Source: Chrysoperla carnea
Taxonomy: Eukaryota; Arthropoda; Insecta; Neuroptera; Chrysopidae
NCBI RefSeq assembly: GCF_905475395.1
Contig: NC_058337.1
Coordinates: forward strand, 96,528,368 to 96,592,367
Direction of reading: 5' to 3'
Length of the DNA stretch: 64,000 nt
In this document: one piece after another, positions 1 through 7,905 of the stretch
How the letters are laid out: every line of letters starts with the position of its first letter
How positions within the stretch are numbered: the stretch's first letter is position 1
Made by a program: the position numbers and the translations under genes
The notes under the pieces: model-generated
Databases searched by the model: none
The model's input: the letters and a program-made list of their open reading frames with translations, nothing else
What the model was told of the DNA's origin: nothing

Positions 1-476
1 ACTGCCATATGGACAGAACTCAATAATATTTTTACTTTACTCTCGTTATCAATATCAATATTTTTTGTTGGTGATAGCACCACAAAATTATGTAATCCAT
101 AAACGCGTGCTAAACTAATACCAGGTTTATCAATATATTGTACAGGAGGAAAATCTTGACCAGTAAAATCTAGTTCCTTTGATACATAATTTGTTTCGTT
201 TTCTAAATCATCATATAGTTCAGGTTCTTCATCAATCGATAAGGGTTTTAAAAAATGATGTGTCATTGTAAATTCAACGTCCGCGAAAAATAAATTTTCA
301 CTTTCACTCTCCCATATGCCATCAGAAAATGATGGATATTTTACATTTGAAAAAGATACAGTTAATTTCCACTCATGTAAAATTTCTTCAATACGTGCCA
401 TGAATATTTCCCATTCTGATGCAGTTGTGAAATCTTGATGATAGAATTCCGAGTCATCAATTTCAATATTTTCCAT
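1..476 (-). CDS. RAB3GAP1: Rab3 GTPase-activating protein catalytic subunit, first coding exon (partial)
   Basis: The minus strand from the ATG at 476-474 is open to the window edge, giving 158 codons with no stop, so the gene continues off the left end. The protein begins MENIEIDDSEFYHQDFTTAS, then EWEIFMARIEEILHEWKL, a tryptophan-bearing region, FADVEFTMTHHFL, DFPPVQYI, a YGLHNFVVLSP block and ILLSSVHMA. This order (FTTASEW, a WKL block, an acidic F-A-D-x-x-F-T-x-THH block, D-F-P-P, YGL-x-x-FVV, LLLSS) is that of the N-terminus of the Rab3GAP catalytic subunit, which with the non-catalytic subunit acts on Rab3 (GAP) and Rab18 (GEF). The catalytic region lies outside the window. The ATG is preceded by A-rich sequence and is the only start near the conserved block. 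The family assignment rests on recalled motif order, not on a search. Confidence 0.88.
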   Translation of the reverse strand, partial: MENIEIDDSEFYHQDFTTASEWEIFMARIEEILHEWKLTVSFSNVKYPSFSDGIWESESENLFFADVEFTMTHHFLKPLSIDEEPELYDDLENETNYVSKELDFTGQDFPPVQYIDKPGISLARVYGLHNFVVLSPTKNIDIDNESKVKILLSSVHMA

Positions 477-668
477 TTTATATTGTTTTCTTACTTTGTT
501 ATTGTTTTAACCTCGTGTTTTTATAATTTGACAATTAAATGACATTTAAGTAAATGAAATCAAATATTACCAACTGAAATTTTACTTTTGGTTTATACAT
601 AGGGTAATGACATCTAGCGCCACACATTATCGCAAATGGTTGTTATACCATGCATATATGTAATATGC
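477..668 (-). promoter_or_regulatory. Rab3GAP1 5' leader and proximal promoter region (inferred)
   Basis: About 190 bp separates the Rab3GAP1 start codon from the upstream LINE insertion at 669-682. It is AT-rich and non-coding, and must hold the leader and at least part of the promoter if transcription starts close to the ATG. A short GC-richer stretch around 610-640 (with CTAGCGCCACA) stands out from the background. No TATA box or initiator can be assigned with confidence. Confidence 0.4.
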
Positions 669-681
669 AAGGTATACTAAG
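669..681 (+). repeat. Target-site duplication, left side of LINE copy 1
   Basis: AAGGTATACTAAG at 669-681 is repeated exactly at 6537-6549, just after the poly(A) tail. This fixes the element boundaries at 682 and about 6536. The first two A residues are ambiguous with the tail, so the duplication is 11-13 bp, typical of target-primed reverse transcription. Confidence 0.92.
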
Positions 682-991
682 GCGATTCTTGTTAAGACTC
701 TGATAGAGTATAGACGCATTTGTTTTTCGTCTACAACAATATCAAGAATTTTATTTTTTTTCAAATCAAAAACAACAATATTTCACTCATTCATTGTTTA
801 CGACAGTTTTGTTTGTGTTTAAATTGTTACCTTTTTTTTACCTGGTGAGTACATACAATAGCTGTTTACTTAGTAGTTAGTTAATTTTTGTTTTGTTTTG
901 TTTTTTTTGTTTTTTTAATTTTTTTTGTATATAAATATTTTTAAAAATATAAATTTTCAATATTTTTTTTACTAATATAAACCATTAGGAG
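682..991 (+). promoter_or_regulatory. LINE copy 1 5' UTR with terminal three-helix fold and no ATG
   Basis: The leader starts at the target-site duplication and runs to the ORF1 start. I found no ATG in its 310 nt. The first 70 nt can fold into a closed three-helix unit: 685-691 pairs with 743-749 (ATTCTTG/CAAGAAT), 697-701 with 705-709 (ACTCT/AGAGT), and 712-716 with 728-732 (AGACG/CGTCT). The same fold exists in copy 2. LINEs of this type usually carry an internal promoter here. A GTGAGT donor-like site lies at about 846. The rest is T-rich. Confidence 0.6.
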
Positions 992-2365
992 GTGGCTGGA
1001 AATGAATCTCCACCAGACCCTTCTCGGATGGGTCTGGAAAACCCTACTCCTAATGATATGCCAAAGAATGATACGCCATTAGTCCTACCTGACAATTCCA
1101 CAATACCTACCAAAGAAAAACCTATTTTTAAATACCAAAAAAATGCACTCGGACCTTTTAAGATATTTGTTGAATCCAAGGATCAAAATATAGGACGCTT
1201 ACATCCTTTAGCCGTTGGTCGTATTCTATACACAAATAAAATACCGAATATCGCCAAGATAGAAAATTTGGGTCGCAATAGGATTTGCGTCCAATTTAAA
1301 ACAAGTACATCAGCAAATGCTTTTCTCGACAACCCCATCCTAAAAACCGAAAAACTCCATGCGTATGTTCCTACCCACTGCGTAACTCGGGTAGGTGTTG
1401 TTAGAGACATTGATTTAAATATTGATGAACAAACTATTTTAGAAAATATGCAAAATAACAAGCAAGTAAAAATATTGAAAGTACATCGGATATCTCGAAA
1501 AACAACATCTCCCGAGGGCGTACCGTCCTATAAACCTACCACCACTGTACTTATCACATTCGAAGGCACATTTATCCCCGATTATGTAACAATGTTTTAC
1601 TGTTCCCGCCCCGTTGAAACATACATCTTCCCAGTGACCCAATGCTACAATTGTTGTAGATTTGGTCACATTACCAAAAACTGTAAAAGCTCTCCCCGTT
1701 GTGCCATCTGTTCCGATTCCCACAAATCCTCCGAATGTGATAAAGATGATTCCCTACTAAAAACATGCATTAATTGTAATGGGTCCCACTCAGCCACATA
1801 TAAAAACTGCCCTGAGTATAAACGCCAAATAGCAATAAAGAAAATTATGGCCTCTAATGGGGTTTCTTATTTTGAAGCTTGTGGTGAAGTCCCCAAAATC
1901 CTGAGTAATGATACCCTTCCAAACCCAACAATAAACGTTAGCTCAACTCCCCAACAATTTCCCGCTTTATCTTATTCTACGTCTCCACTACCCACAACAA
2001 AACCTATTATCAGAAGAACATACGCTAAAATAACATCCCCAACCTCTGCTCCCTCGAATCCCAAAAAACGTAAAGATTCCTCTTCTCCTTCAAATTCTAT
2101 TGCGGCTCAAATTGATAATATTTTGTTAAACCCAAATGGTAGATCCAATACCCCTATTAATTATAATTTTCCTTCTTCATCTACTGGACCCTCTCCAACT
2201 GACCCATTCTTCACTATTCTCATTTCCGTTTTAAATTCTGTTAATCTCGACCCAGCTATCAAAAAAAATATCTTACAAACTTCAATTAATTTATTAAATC
2301 ATGGATCAGTTGGCTTCACAGCTGAACCTGCTTCAGTGGAACATCCGCAGTCTAAATCAAAATAA
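992..2365 (+). CDS. LINE copy 1 ORF1, gag-like nucleic-acid-binding protein
   Basis: A 457-codon frame in the position of LINE ORF1. Three CCHC-type knuckles lie at about residues 218-273: CYNCCRFGHITKNC, CAICSDSHKSSEC and CINCNGSHSATYKNC, followed by PEYKRQIAIKKIMA. They are expected to bind element RNA in the ribonucleoprotein. The N-terminal part before them probably holds the RNA-recognition-like fold of gag-like ORF1 proteins. The C-terminal 100 residues are S/T/P-rich with a basic KKRK patch. The frame is closed by TAG at 986-988. The listed start is GTG at 992, chosen because protein similarity to copy 2 begins there; the first in-frame ATG is at 1028, inside the conserved region. The last 65 nt overlap ORF2 in another frame. 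Confidence 0.88.
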   Translation: MAGNESPPDPSRMGLENPTPNDMPKNDTPLVLPDNSTIPTKEKPIFKYQKNALGPFKIFVESKDQNIGRLHPLAVGRILYTNKIPNIAKIENLGRNRICVQFKTSTSANAFLDNPILKTEKLHAYVPTHCVTRVGVVRDIDLNIDEQTILENMQNNKQVKILKVHRISRKTTSPEGVPSYKPTTTVLITFEGTFIPDYVTMFYCSRPVETYIFPVTQCYNCCRFGHITKNCKSSPRCAICSDSHKSSECDKDDSLLKTCINCNGSHSATYKNCPEYKRQIAIKKIMASNGVSYFEACGEVPKILSNDTLPNPTINVSSTPQQFPALSYSTSPLPTTKPIIRRTYAKITSPTSAPSNPKKRKDSSSPSNSIAAQIDNILLNPNGRSNTPINYNFPSSSTGPSPTDPFFTILISVLNSVNLDPAIKKNILQTSINLLNHGSVGFTAEPASVEHPQSKSK

Positions 2366-5300
2366 AGTTAACCTTTCCCTTATTTTATTCTCTTATCCTA
2401 TTGACATTGTACTTCTAAGTGAAACTTGGTTAAAAGAAAATTCAACAACAAAAATTCGTGGTTATCAAATTTTCCGAAATGATAGATATGACGGTTATGG
2501 TGGAACTGCGATTCTTGTAAGAAGGGGTCTTTCTGCTCAAATCATTCCTGTTGAGTCGAATGACCGCTTTTTCCAGGTAATCGCGGTTAAAGTTGCTGGC
2601 ATATCGATAGTTTCCATCTACAATAACTCCTCTCAAAACATTGTACCCTTAGATCAACTTAACCTTATGTTTCGTAATGTACCTGAACCCATACTAATTG
2701 CTGGTGATTTAAATTATCATCATCCTTTATGGGGTTGCCATGCATCCGATAGAGGAGGTGATATACTGACGGAATTCATGGATTCCAAAAATTTGGTTTG
2801 CATGAATGACGGATCACCAACAATTATTCCTTCACCTCAACATAGATCATCTGCTGTTGACATCACCTTTTGTTCCCCCCAACTCAGTTTAATTTCCCAT
2901 TGGAATATCCTCAATGATAGTTATGGTAGCGATCATATCCCTATTTTAATAACCCTAAATCATCGTCACGGCCTATCCCAACCCAAACATTCACCTCGTA
3001 GACAGTGCGAGAGAGCAAATTGGGATTTGTACTCTCGTAGTGTAGACGATTCCCTTCCAACCTTCATACCCATAGACAATCCCTTGGAATGGTATTCCGT
3101 CTTTCAACAAACTATCACCTCTGCTGGTGATCGGGCCATTCCATATTCCAAACCTCCTAAAAAGTCAATTTCTCCTACACCCTGGTGGGATAACGAGTGC
3201 AGAATACAAATAAAAACAAGAAAAGAGGCCTTGAAATCTCTCAGGAATAATTTTACCCCTGAAAGATTCTGTACCTTTAGAAGGCTTCAAGCACTAACCA
3301 GGCGCCTATTTAAGGAGAAAAAGCGAAATTCCTGGAAGATTTTCTGTGAAAGTCTATCCAGGAATACGCCTATAAAAGAGATTTGGAATAAAGTCAAGAT
3401 GTATAGCAGGTCTATTAACCCCTATCCCCAGACTCCTGTAAACCAAAACTGGCCGTTATCTTTCTTAGAAAAACTGACTCCGGATTTTGCTTCAATACCT
3501 ATACAAATCCCGTTTGTCCAGAACGATCATCCACTGGATTGTCCGTTCGAAACTTATGAATTGGAGGGAGTTTTGTCTGGTCTGGCGGATTCGTCCCCTG
3601 GTCCAGATAATATTTCCTATAGCATGTTGAAAAACTTATCTGACAACGCTAAAAGATCTTTTTTGTCAGCATTAAATCAACTCTTTATACATTCATCTGT
3701 TCCGAACGAATGGAAACATACGACGATCGTTCCAATACTTAAACCTAATAAGGATCCTAATTCACATCAATCCTATCGTCCAATTGCGTTAGCCTCGTGC
3801 GTATCTAAAGTTATGGAACACCTGATAAAAAACAGGTTGGAATGGTGGTGTGAACGCAACAATATTATCCCACCGTACTCGCGAGGCTTTCGCAAGAAAT
3901 CCTCTACCCTTGATAACCTGTCTATACTCATGACCGATGTTCAGATTGCTCTCTCCGAAAATGGATACCTGGTTTGTTGCTTTATAGACGTGAAAGGAGC
4001 ATTTGATAATGTTGATATTAACATCTTAATCAACATCCTCACGTCTTTGTCTGCTCCTCCTAGACTAATATCGTACATTTATAACTTTCTGAAAGCTCGT
4101 TATCTCACTTTAAAGTACCAAAATCATTTATTAGGCCCTAGAACTGCATTCTTAGGCTTGCCGCAGGGTGCAGTTTTAAGTCCCCTCCTTTTCAATATCT
4201 ACACCACTGGTCTACAAATCGTAAATCAGCCTCCTATCCAGCTCCTGCAATACGCAGATGATTTTGTTCTATATTCGTCCTCCAAATCCTTACAAACAGC
4301 TGTCGATAATGTTTCAAACGCTTTGTCCACATTACAAAACCATTTAATTTCTATCAATTTGGAAATATCCGTTCCAAAAAGTTTAGCCATGGTTTTCACT
4401 AGGCACAGATGCAATGTCGAATCCATTCCCTTTCTCAATACATCCATTTCCTGTCAAACGAACGTAAAATTCCTAGGAGTCATTTTTGATAAAAAATTGA
4501 ATTGGAATTCGCATGTCGACTATATTATAAGTAAATGTACCCCACGAATCAACATCATACGTGCTCTCACCAAAGTTTGGTGGGGGGCCGACCAGAGTAC
4601 TTTGCTTATGATATACAGACAAATTATTCGAAGTTTTATCGATTATGGTTCCTTCCTTTTGTCTCCACTTTCTAACCAACGATCTTTAAGGTTAGATAGA
4701 GTCCAATTCCAAACTTTACGCATTGCTCTTGGACAAATGCGCTCCTGTCCCACTAACTCCTTACTGATTGAGGCAGCGGATGCGCCATTAACTGTCCGTC
4801 GTCTGTATTTAGCTAAAAAGTTCTTCCTCAACCAATATTCTTCCTTATCCCATCCCTTAATTCCGAAACTTATCCGATTAAACAACCACTGTACAAACTC
4901 CCCCTATTGGAGAAATAAAGAACTTCCTCTCCTTGTGGTGGCTTATCGTGTCTTTGGTATAATTCCCATTTACCAATCCTTATTACCACCCTTTTTTTCC
5001 TTTGAGTTTGTATCCCGTTATTCAAAAATCCCGGTGTTTGTTGATTGTGGCCTTGACAAGAACGATACCGTTTATGGTTCTATTTTTGTCAATTCCACAT
5101 TTAATAATTACCTGGACTCCATTCTTCCTAATTATACCTTCATCTTTACAGACGCCTCCAAGTTGGACGCAGACGCACGTGTGGGAGTTGCGTATCATTG
5201 TTCCTCTAGCGCACATTCTGCCTCTTTAAGCATATCAAAATTTTTTTCCATCTTTTCAGCAGAATGTGTAGCTATTTTGGAAGCACTCTCATACGTGGAG

Positions 5301-6002
5301 TCTGAAGGTATCAAAAAAGCAGCTATTGTATCTGACTCACTAAGCTCCCTTTCCCTTCTCAAACAAAATTCCATCTCTTCCAAAACTCCATTTCTTATAG
5401 TATTGATTAAAAACACCGTACTAAAACTAATTCAAAATCGTTTCTCCGTTGCCTTTGTGTGGTGTCCATCACACATTGGTATACGTGGAAACGAGTTTGT
5501 TGATATGTTGGCTAGGGACGCAGTTCAAAATGGTGCAGAAGATAACTCACCACCACCAGCACAAGATCTTTGGGCCGTCTGCAGAAAGTCTATGTTGAAT
5601 GATTGGAACCAAATATGGAGAAATTCAACAAAAGGTCGTAAACTATATGCACTACAGCCTGCTCCAGCACTTCAAACATGGTTCCATGAATGGGATGTGG
5701 GCAGGAAAAATATTACAACGATTGGTCGCCTCAGAACGGGGCACAACAGTTTACCCGCTCATCTACATAAAATAAACGTTGTCCCCGACACAAATTGTAG
5801 ATGTGGCTACCCATACTGCGACATAAATCACGTCATCTTCGCCTGCCCACTCTTTAATCAACATAGACCAATGCTCCTAAGCTCCTTAGCCCGTATGGGT
5901 GTTTTTGGTCCTTACTTTATACCCCATCTCCTATCCTTAAATAATTATGATATCCTCTCTACAATTTGCAGCTTCCTTAATAAGACCCAACTCCCAATTT
6001 AA
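2301..6002 (+). CDS. LINE copy 1 ORF2: endonuclease, reverse transcriptase, RNase H
   Basis: 1233 residues that nick the target DNA and reverse-transcribe the element RNA. Residues about 10-225 are an apurinic-type endonuclease: LLQWNIRS, LLSETWL, IAGDLNYHHPLWG, SSAVDITF and SYGSDHIPI carry the usual N, E, D and H residues. RT follows: FIDVKGAFDN near residue 561, GLPQGAVLSPLLFNIY, and the catalytic YADD at about 651. RNase H spans about 945-1080 with FTDASKL, SAECVAILEAL, VSDSLSSL and CPSHIGIRGNEFVDMLARDA. The C-terminal CRCGYPYCDINHVIFAC (from about 1166) is the Cys/His motif seen at the end of many LINE ORF2s. The ATG at 2301 lies inside ORF1 and gives MDQLASQLNLLQWN; copy 2 starts identically (MDQ). 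No inactivating change is seen. Confidence 0.95.
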   Translation: MDQLASQLNLLQWNIRSLNQNKVNLSLILFSYPIDIVLLSETWLKENSTTKIRGYQIFRNDRYDGYGGTAILVRRGLSAQIIPVESNDRFFQVIAVKVAGISIVSIYNNSSQNIVPLDQLNLMFRNVPEPILIAGDLNYHHPLWGCHASDRGGDILTEFMDSKNLVCMNDGSPTIIPSPQHRSSAVDITFCSPQLSLISHWNILNDSYGSDHIPILITLNHRHGLSQPKHSPRRQCERANWDLYSRSVDDSLPTFIPIDNPLEWYSVFQQTITSAGDRAIPYSKPPKKSISPTPWWDNECRIQIKTRKEALKSLRNNFTPERFCTFRRLQALTRRLFKEKKRNSWKIFCESLSRNTPIKEIWNKVKMYSRSINPYPQTPVNQNWPLSFLEKLTPDFASIPIQIPFVQNDHPLDCPFETYELEGVLSGLADSSPGPDNISYSMLKNLSDNAKRSFLSALNQLFIHSSVPNEWKHTTIVPILKPNKDPNSHQSYRPIALASCVSKVMEHLIKNRLEWWCERNNIIPPYSRGFRKKSSTLDNLSILMTDVQIALSENGYLVCCFIDVKGAFDNVDINILINILTSLSAPPRLISYIYNFLKARYLTLKYQNHLLGPRTAFLGLPQGAVLSPLLFNIYTTGLQIVNQPPIQLLQYADDFVLYSSSKSLQTAVDNVSNALSTLQNHLISINLEISVPKSLAMVFTRHRCNVESIPFLNTSISCQTNVKFLGVIFDKKLNWNSHVDYIISKCTPRINIIRALTKVWWGADQSTLLMIYRQIIRSFIDYGSFLLSPLSNQRSLRLDRVQFQTLRIALGQMRSCPTNSLLIEAADAPLTVRRLYLAKKFFLNQYSSLSHPLIPKLIRLNNHCTNSPYWRNKELPLLVVAYRVFGIIPIYQSLLPPFFSFEFVSRYSKIPVFVDCGLDKNDTVYGSIFVNSTFNNYLDSILPNYTFIFTDASKLDADARVGVAYHCSSSAHSASLSISKFFSIFSAECVAILEALSYVESEGIKKAAIVSDSLSSLSLLKQNSISSKTPFLIVLIKNTVLKLIQNRFSVAFVWCPSHIGIRGNEFVDMLARDAVQNGAEDNSPPPAQDLWAVCRKSMLNDWNQIWRNSTKGRKLYALQPAPALQTWFHEWDVGRKNITTIGRLRTGHNSLPAHLHKINVVPDTNCRCGYPYCDINHVIFACPLFNQHRPMLLSSLARMGVFGPYFIPHLLSLNNYDILSTICSFLNKTQLPI

Positions 6003-6507
6003 ACATAAATAAAGTGTTTTTTGTGTATCTTATGTAAAAACCCTACATACTTTCTCTATTGTAAACCTTTCCGTGGCCCCCAACCTATGTTATTATTGTC
6101 AACCACCTTTGTTAAAAGTCTCGATGGGCCCCGACGACGAACATCCTTCTAATCTCCTTTGTGTCCCCGTCTCTATAATTACTTATAATTTCTTGTTATC
6201 ACTCTATAATTATTCCTTCAATTAATAAGAATTTCCCTTTTTATTTTCAAATTCCAAAGTCCTTATTAAGAATATACATTATTATTTGTTTGATTTTTTT
6301 TTTATTCTTGATTTCTTTTTTTTTTTTTCTTCTCGAATTAAAATTTTTTTTTTTTTTTAGGACTTAGTAGAATATTATATATTGTTTCATTTTTTTTTTA
6401 TGACTTAGAATATTACATATTGTTTCAATCTTTCTTTTAAGTTTTGAATTGTATTTTAATTGTACTTTGTTAATGGCTGTATGGCAAATGCTGAAGCCAG
6501 TTTTTAA

Positions 6508-6536
<29 letters not shown>
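6003..6536 (+). other. LINE copy 1 3' UTR, terminal hairpin and poly(A)
   Basis: T/A-rich 3' UTR. Two features are shared with copy 2. First, a GC-rich island at about 6053-6150 contains GTGGCCCCCAACC and CTCGATGGGCCCCGACGACG. Second, a terminal hairpin at 6474-6499 pairs TGGCT with AGCCA around an inner GCA/TGC pair, followed by an A-rich stretch and about 35 A residues. By analogy with other LINEs, the 3' hairpin is the likely recognition site for the element's own RT; that is inference. Confidence 0.65.
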
Positions 6537-6540
<4 letters not shown>

Positions 6541-6549
6541 TATACTAAG
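6537..6549 (+). repeat. Target-site duplication, right side of LINE copy 1
   Basis: AAGGTATACTAAG, an exact match to 669-681, directly after the poly(A) tail. Confidence 0.92.
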
Positions 6550-6639
6550 TTTAGTCCCAAGCTTCATGGTCCCAAGTTTGTAACGCTTGAAAATATTAAT
6601 GCTATGAACCAAATTTTGGTATAGGTGTTTATAAAATCA

Positions 6640-7095
6640 CCTAATTAGTCCATTTTCGGTTGTCTGTCCGTCTGTGTGCCAACACGATAACTCAAAAACG
6701 AAAAAAGATATCAAGTTGAAATTTTTACAGAGTACTCAGGACGTAAAAAGTGAGGTCAAATTCGTAAATGAACAACATAGATCAATTGGGTCTTGACCTA
6801 TCGGTCCGTAGGACTCATCTTGTAAACCGTTAGAGATAGAACAAAAGTTTAAAAGTAAAAAATCTTCCTTATCAAAATATAAACAACTTTTGTTTGAAAT
6901 ATTTCTTCGTAAACATCACTGTTTACCCGTGAGGGCGCGAATTAGGCTTAAATTGGATAGTATGTATTATTATATGCGGATATCAGTTACGTATGTGTGA
7001 CATGTATGTATGTGTATGTGAGAGTAATCAACACTTTATGCATGGTGTTTCAACAATTAACTCAGTCAGTTGTTTGTTTTCACTTGTTTTTATTT
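6640..7095 (+). repeat. Dispersed repeat, copy A
   Basis: This stretch contains GTCTGTCCGTCTGTGTGCC, a CACGATAACTCAAAAACG block, AAAGATATCAAG, TAAACCGTTAGAGATAGAAC, AACAACTTTTGTTTGAAA and CACTGTTTACCCGTGAGGG. The same ordered blocks occur reversed at about 30560-30940, and the last block alone near 32860-32900. No coding potential. It is a non-autonomous interspersed repeat of unknown class. Confidence 0.6.
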
Positions 7096-7245
7096 TGAAT
7101 TTTATGGAGGATACCTGCCAGGTTTATTTTCTGTTTATTATAAGATCATGGAAATATTGAAGAAGAGATCGAACGGAATAGGGAATTTTTTCATTTCGGA
7201 ATCTCTAGATGCTCAAAAAATATAATAATTAATAAATTACATCTA

Positions 7246-7295
7246 TTTTTAACCGACTTCAAACAAAAACGGGGGAGGTTATCAATTCGACTGTA

Positions 7296-7327
<32 letters not shown>

Positions 7328-7905
7328 GTTACCGCAGAACTTTTGACTGGGTGAACCGATTTTGATGATTCTTTATCTGTTTGAAAGCTGGTGCTTCCCA
7401 TTTGGCCCCATTTCATTTTGGTCTAGTTCTGACGGCATCCATGAGAAAATCATAAAAGTCTTAAATTATCATTAAGTATGCTCGACAAGAGGACGAATAA
7501 CTCAATATCACTTCGATGATTCTTTTTTTAGTGAAAAATTAGTTAGTGTACTTCAGATTCACTAAAAATCACAAAATAAAAAAAACTTTTAACAAAAAGA
7601 AAACCGACTTCAAAAGAAAAATTTTTCTCCAAACAAATTAAAATGCACTAAAAAGTAAACAAATAATGATAATATAATGGAGTTAAAATTATTGTTATTT
7701 TTGGAGTCGGTGGCAGCCAAGGAAACAACTCTGACAGAACAGTTTGCTACATTAGCTTGGCTGACACCGACTCCAAAAATAACAATAATTTTAACTCCAT
7801 TATATTATCATTATTTGTTTACTTTTTAGTGCATTTTAATTTGTTTGGGGGAAAAATTTTTCTTTTGAAGTCGGTTTTGTTTTTGTTAAAAGTTTTTTTT
7901 ATTCA
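7246..7905. repeat. Composite repeat ending in a 147-bp-arm hairpin
   Basis: The left end (7249) starts AACCGACTTCAAA and reads into GGGGGAGGTTATCAATTCGA, a T-tract and a tract resembling a widespread insect repeat. From 7575 the sequence forms an almost perfect inverted repeat: arm 7575-7721, spacer 7722-7755, arm 7756-7902, with only a few mismatches. The arms carry the same CCGACTTC motif, so the whole 7249-7902 block may be one element bounded by CCGACTTC/GAAGTCGG. The open frame at 7757-7939 lies in the right arm and is not a gene. Confidence 0.75.

Larger units (their letters stand above)
682..6536 (+). mobile_element. Full-length non-LTR retrotransposon (I-group-like LINE), copy 1
   Basis: This 5.86-kb element has a 310-nt leader, a gag-like ORF1 with three zinc knuckles (992-2365), an ORF2 with apurinic-type endonuclease, reverse transcriptase and RNase H (2301-6002), a 3' UTR with a conserved GC-rich block, a terminal hairpin and a poly(A) tail of about 35 nt. 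It is flanked by 13-bp target-site duplications. An RNase H domain after the RT, together with CCHC knuckles in ORF1, fits the I-group of LINEs (I, LOA, Outcast-type clades); the exact clade needs a phylogeny. Both ORFs are uninterrupted, so the copy is young or still competent. Copy 2 lies at 36105-41999 in the same orientation. Confidence 0.95.

Noticed and set aside
845-991. Intron in the LINE leader (GTGAGT donor to an AG before GTGGCT) as the source of an ORF1 start codon
   Set aside because: The upstream part has no ATG in either copy, and in copy 2 the joined frame would hit TAG directly before the GTG, so splicing would not provide a start.
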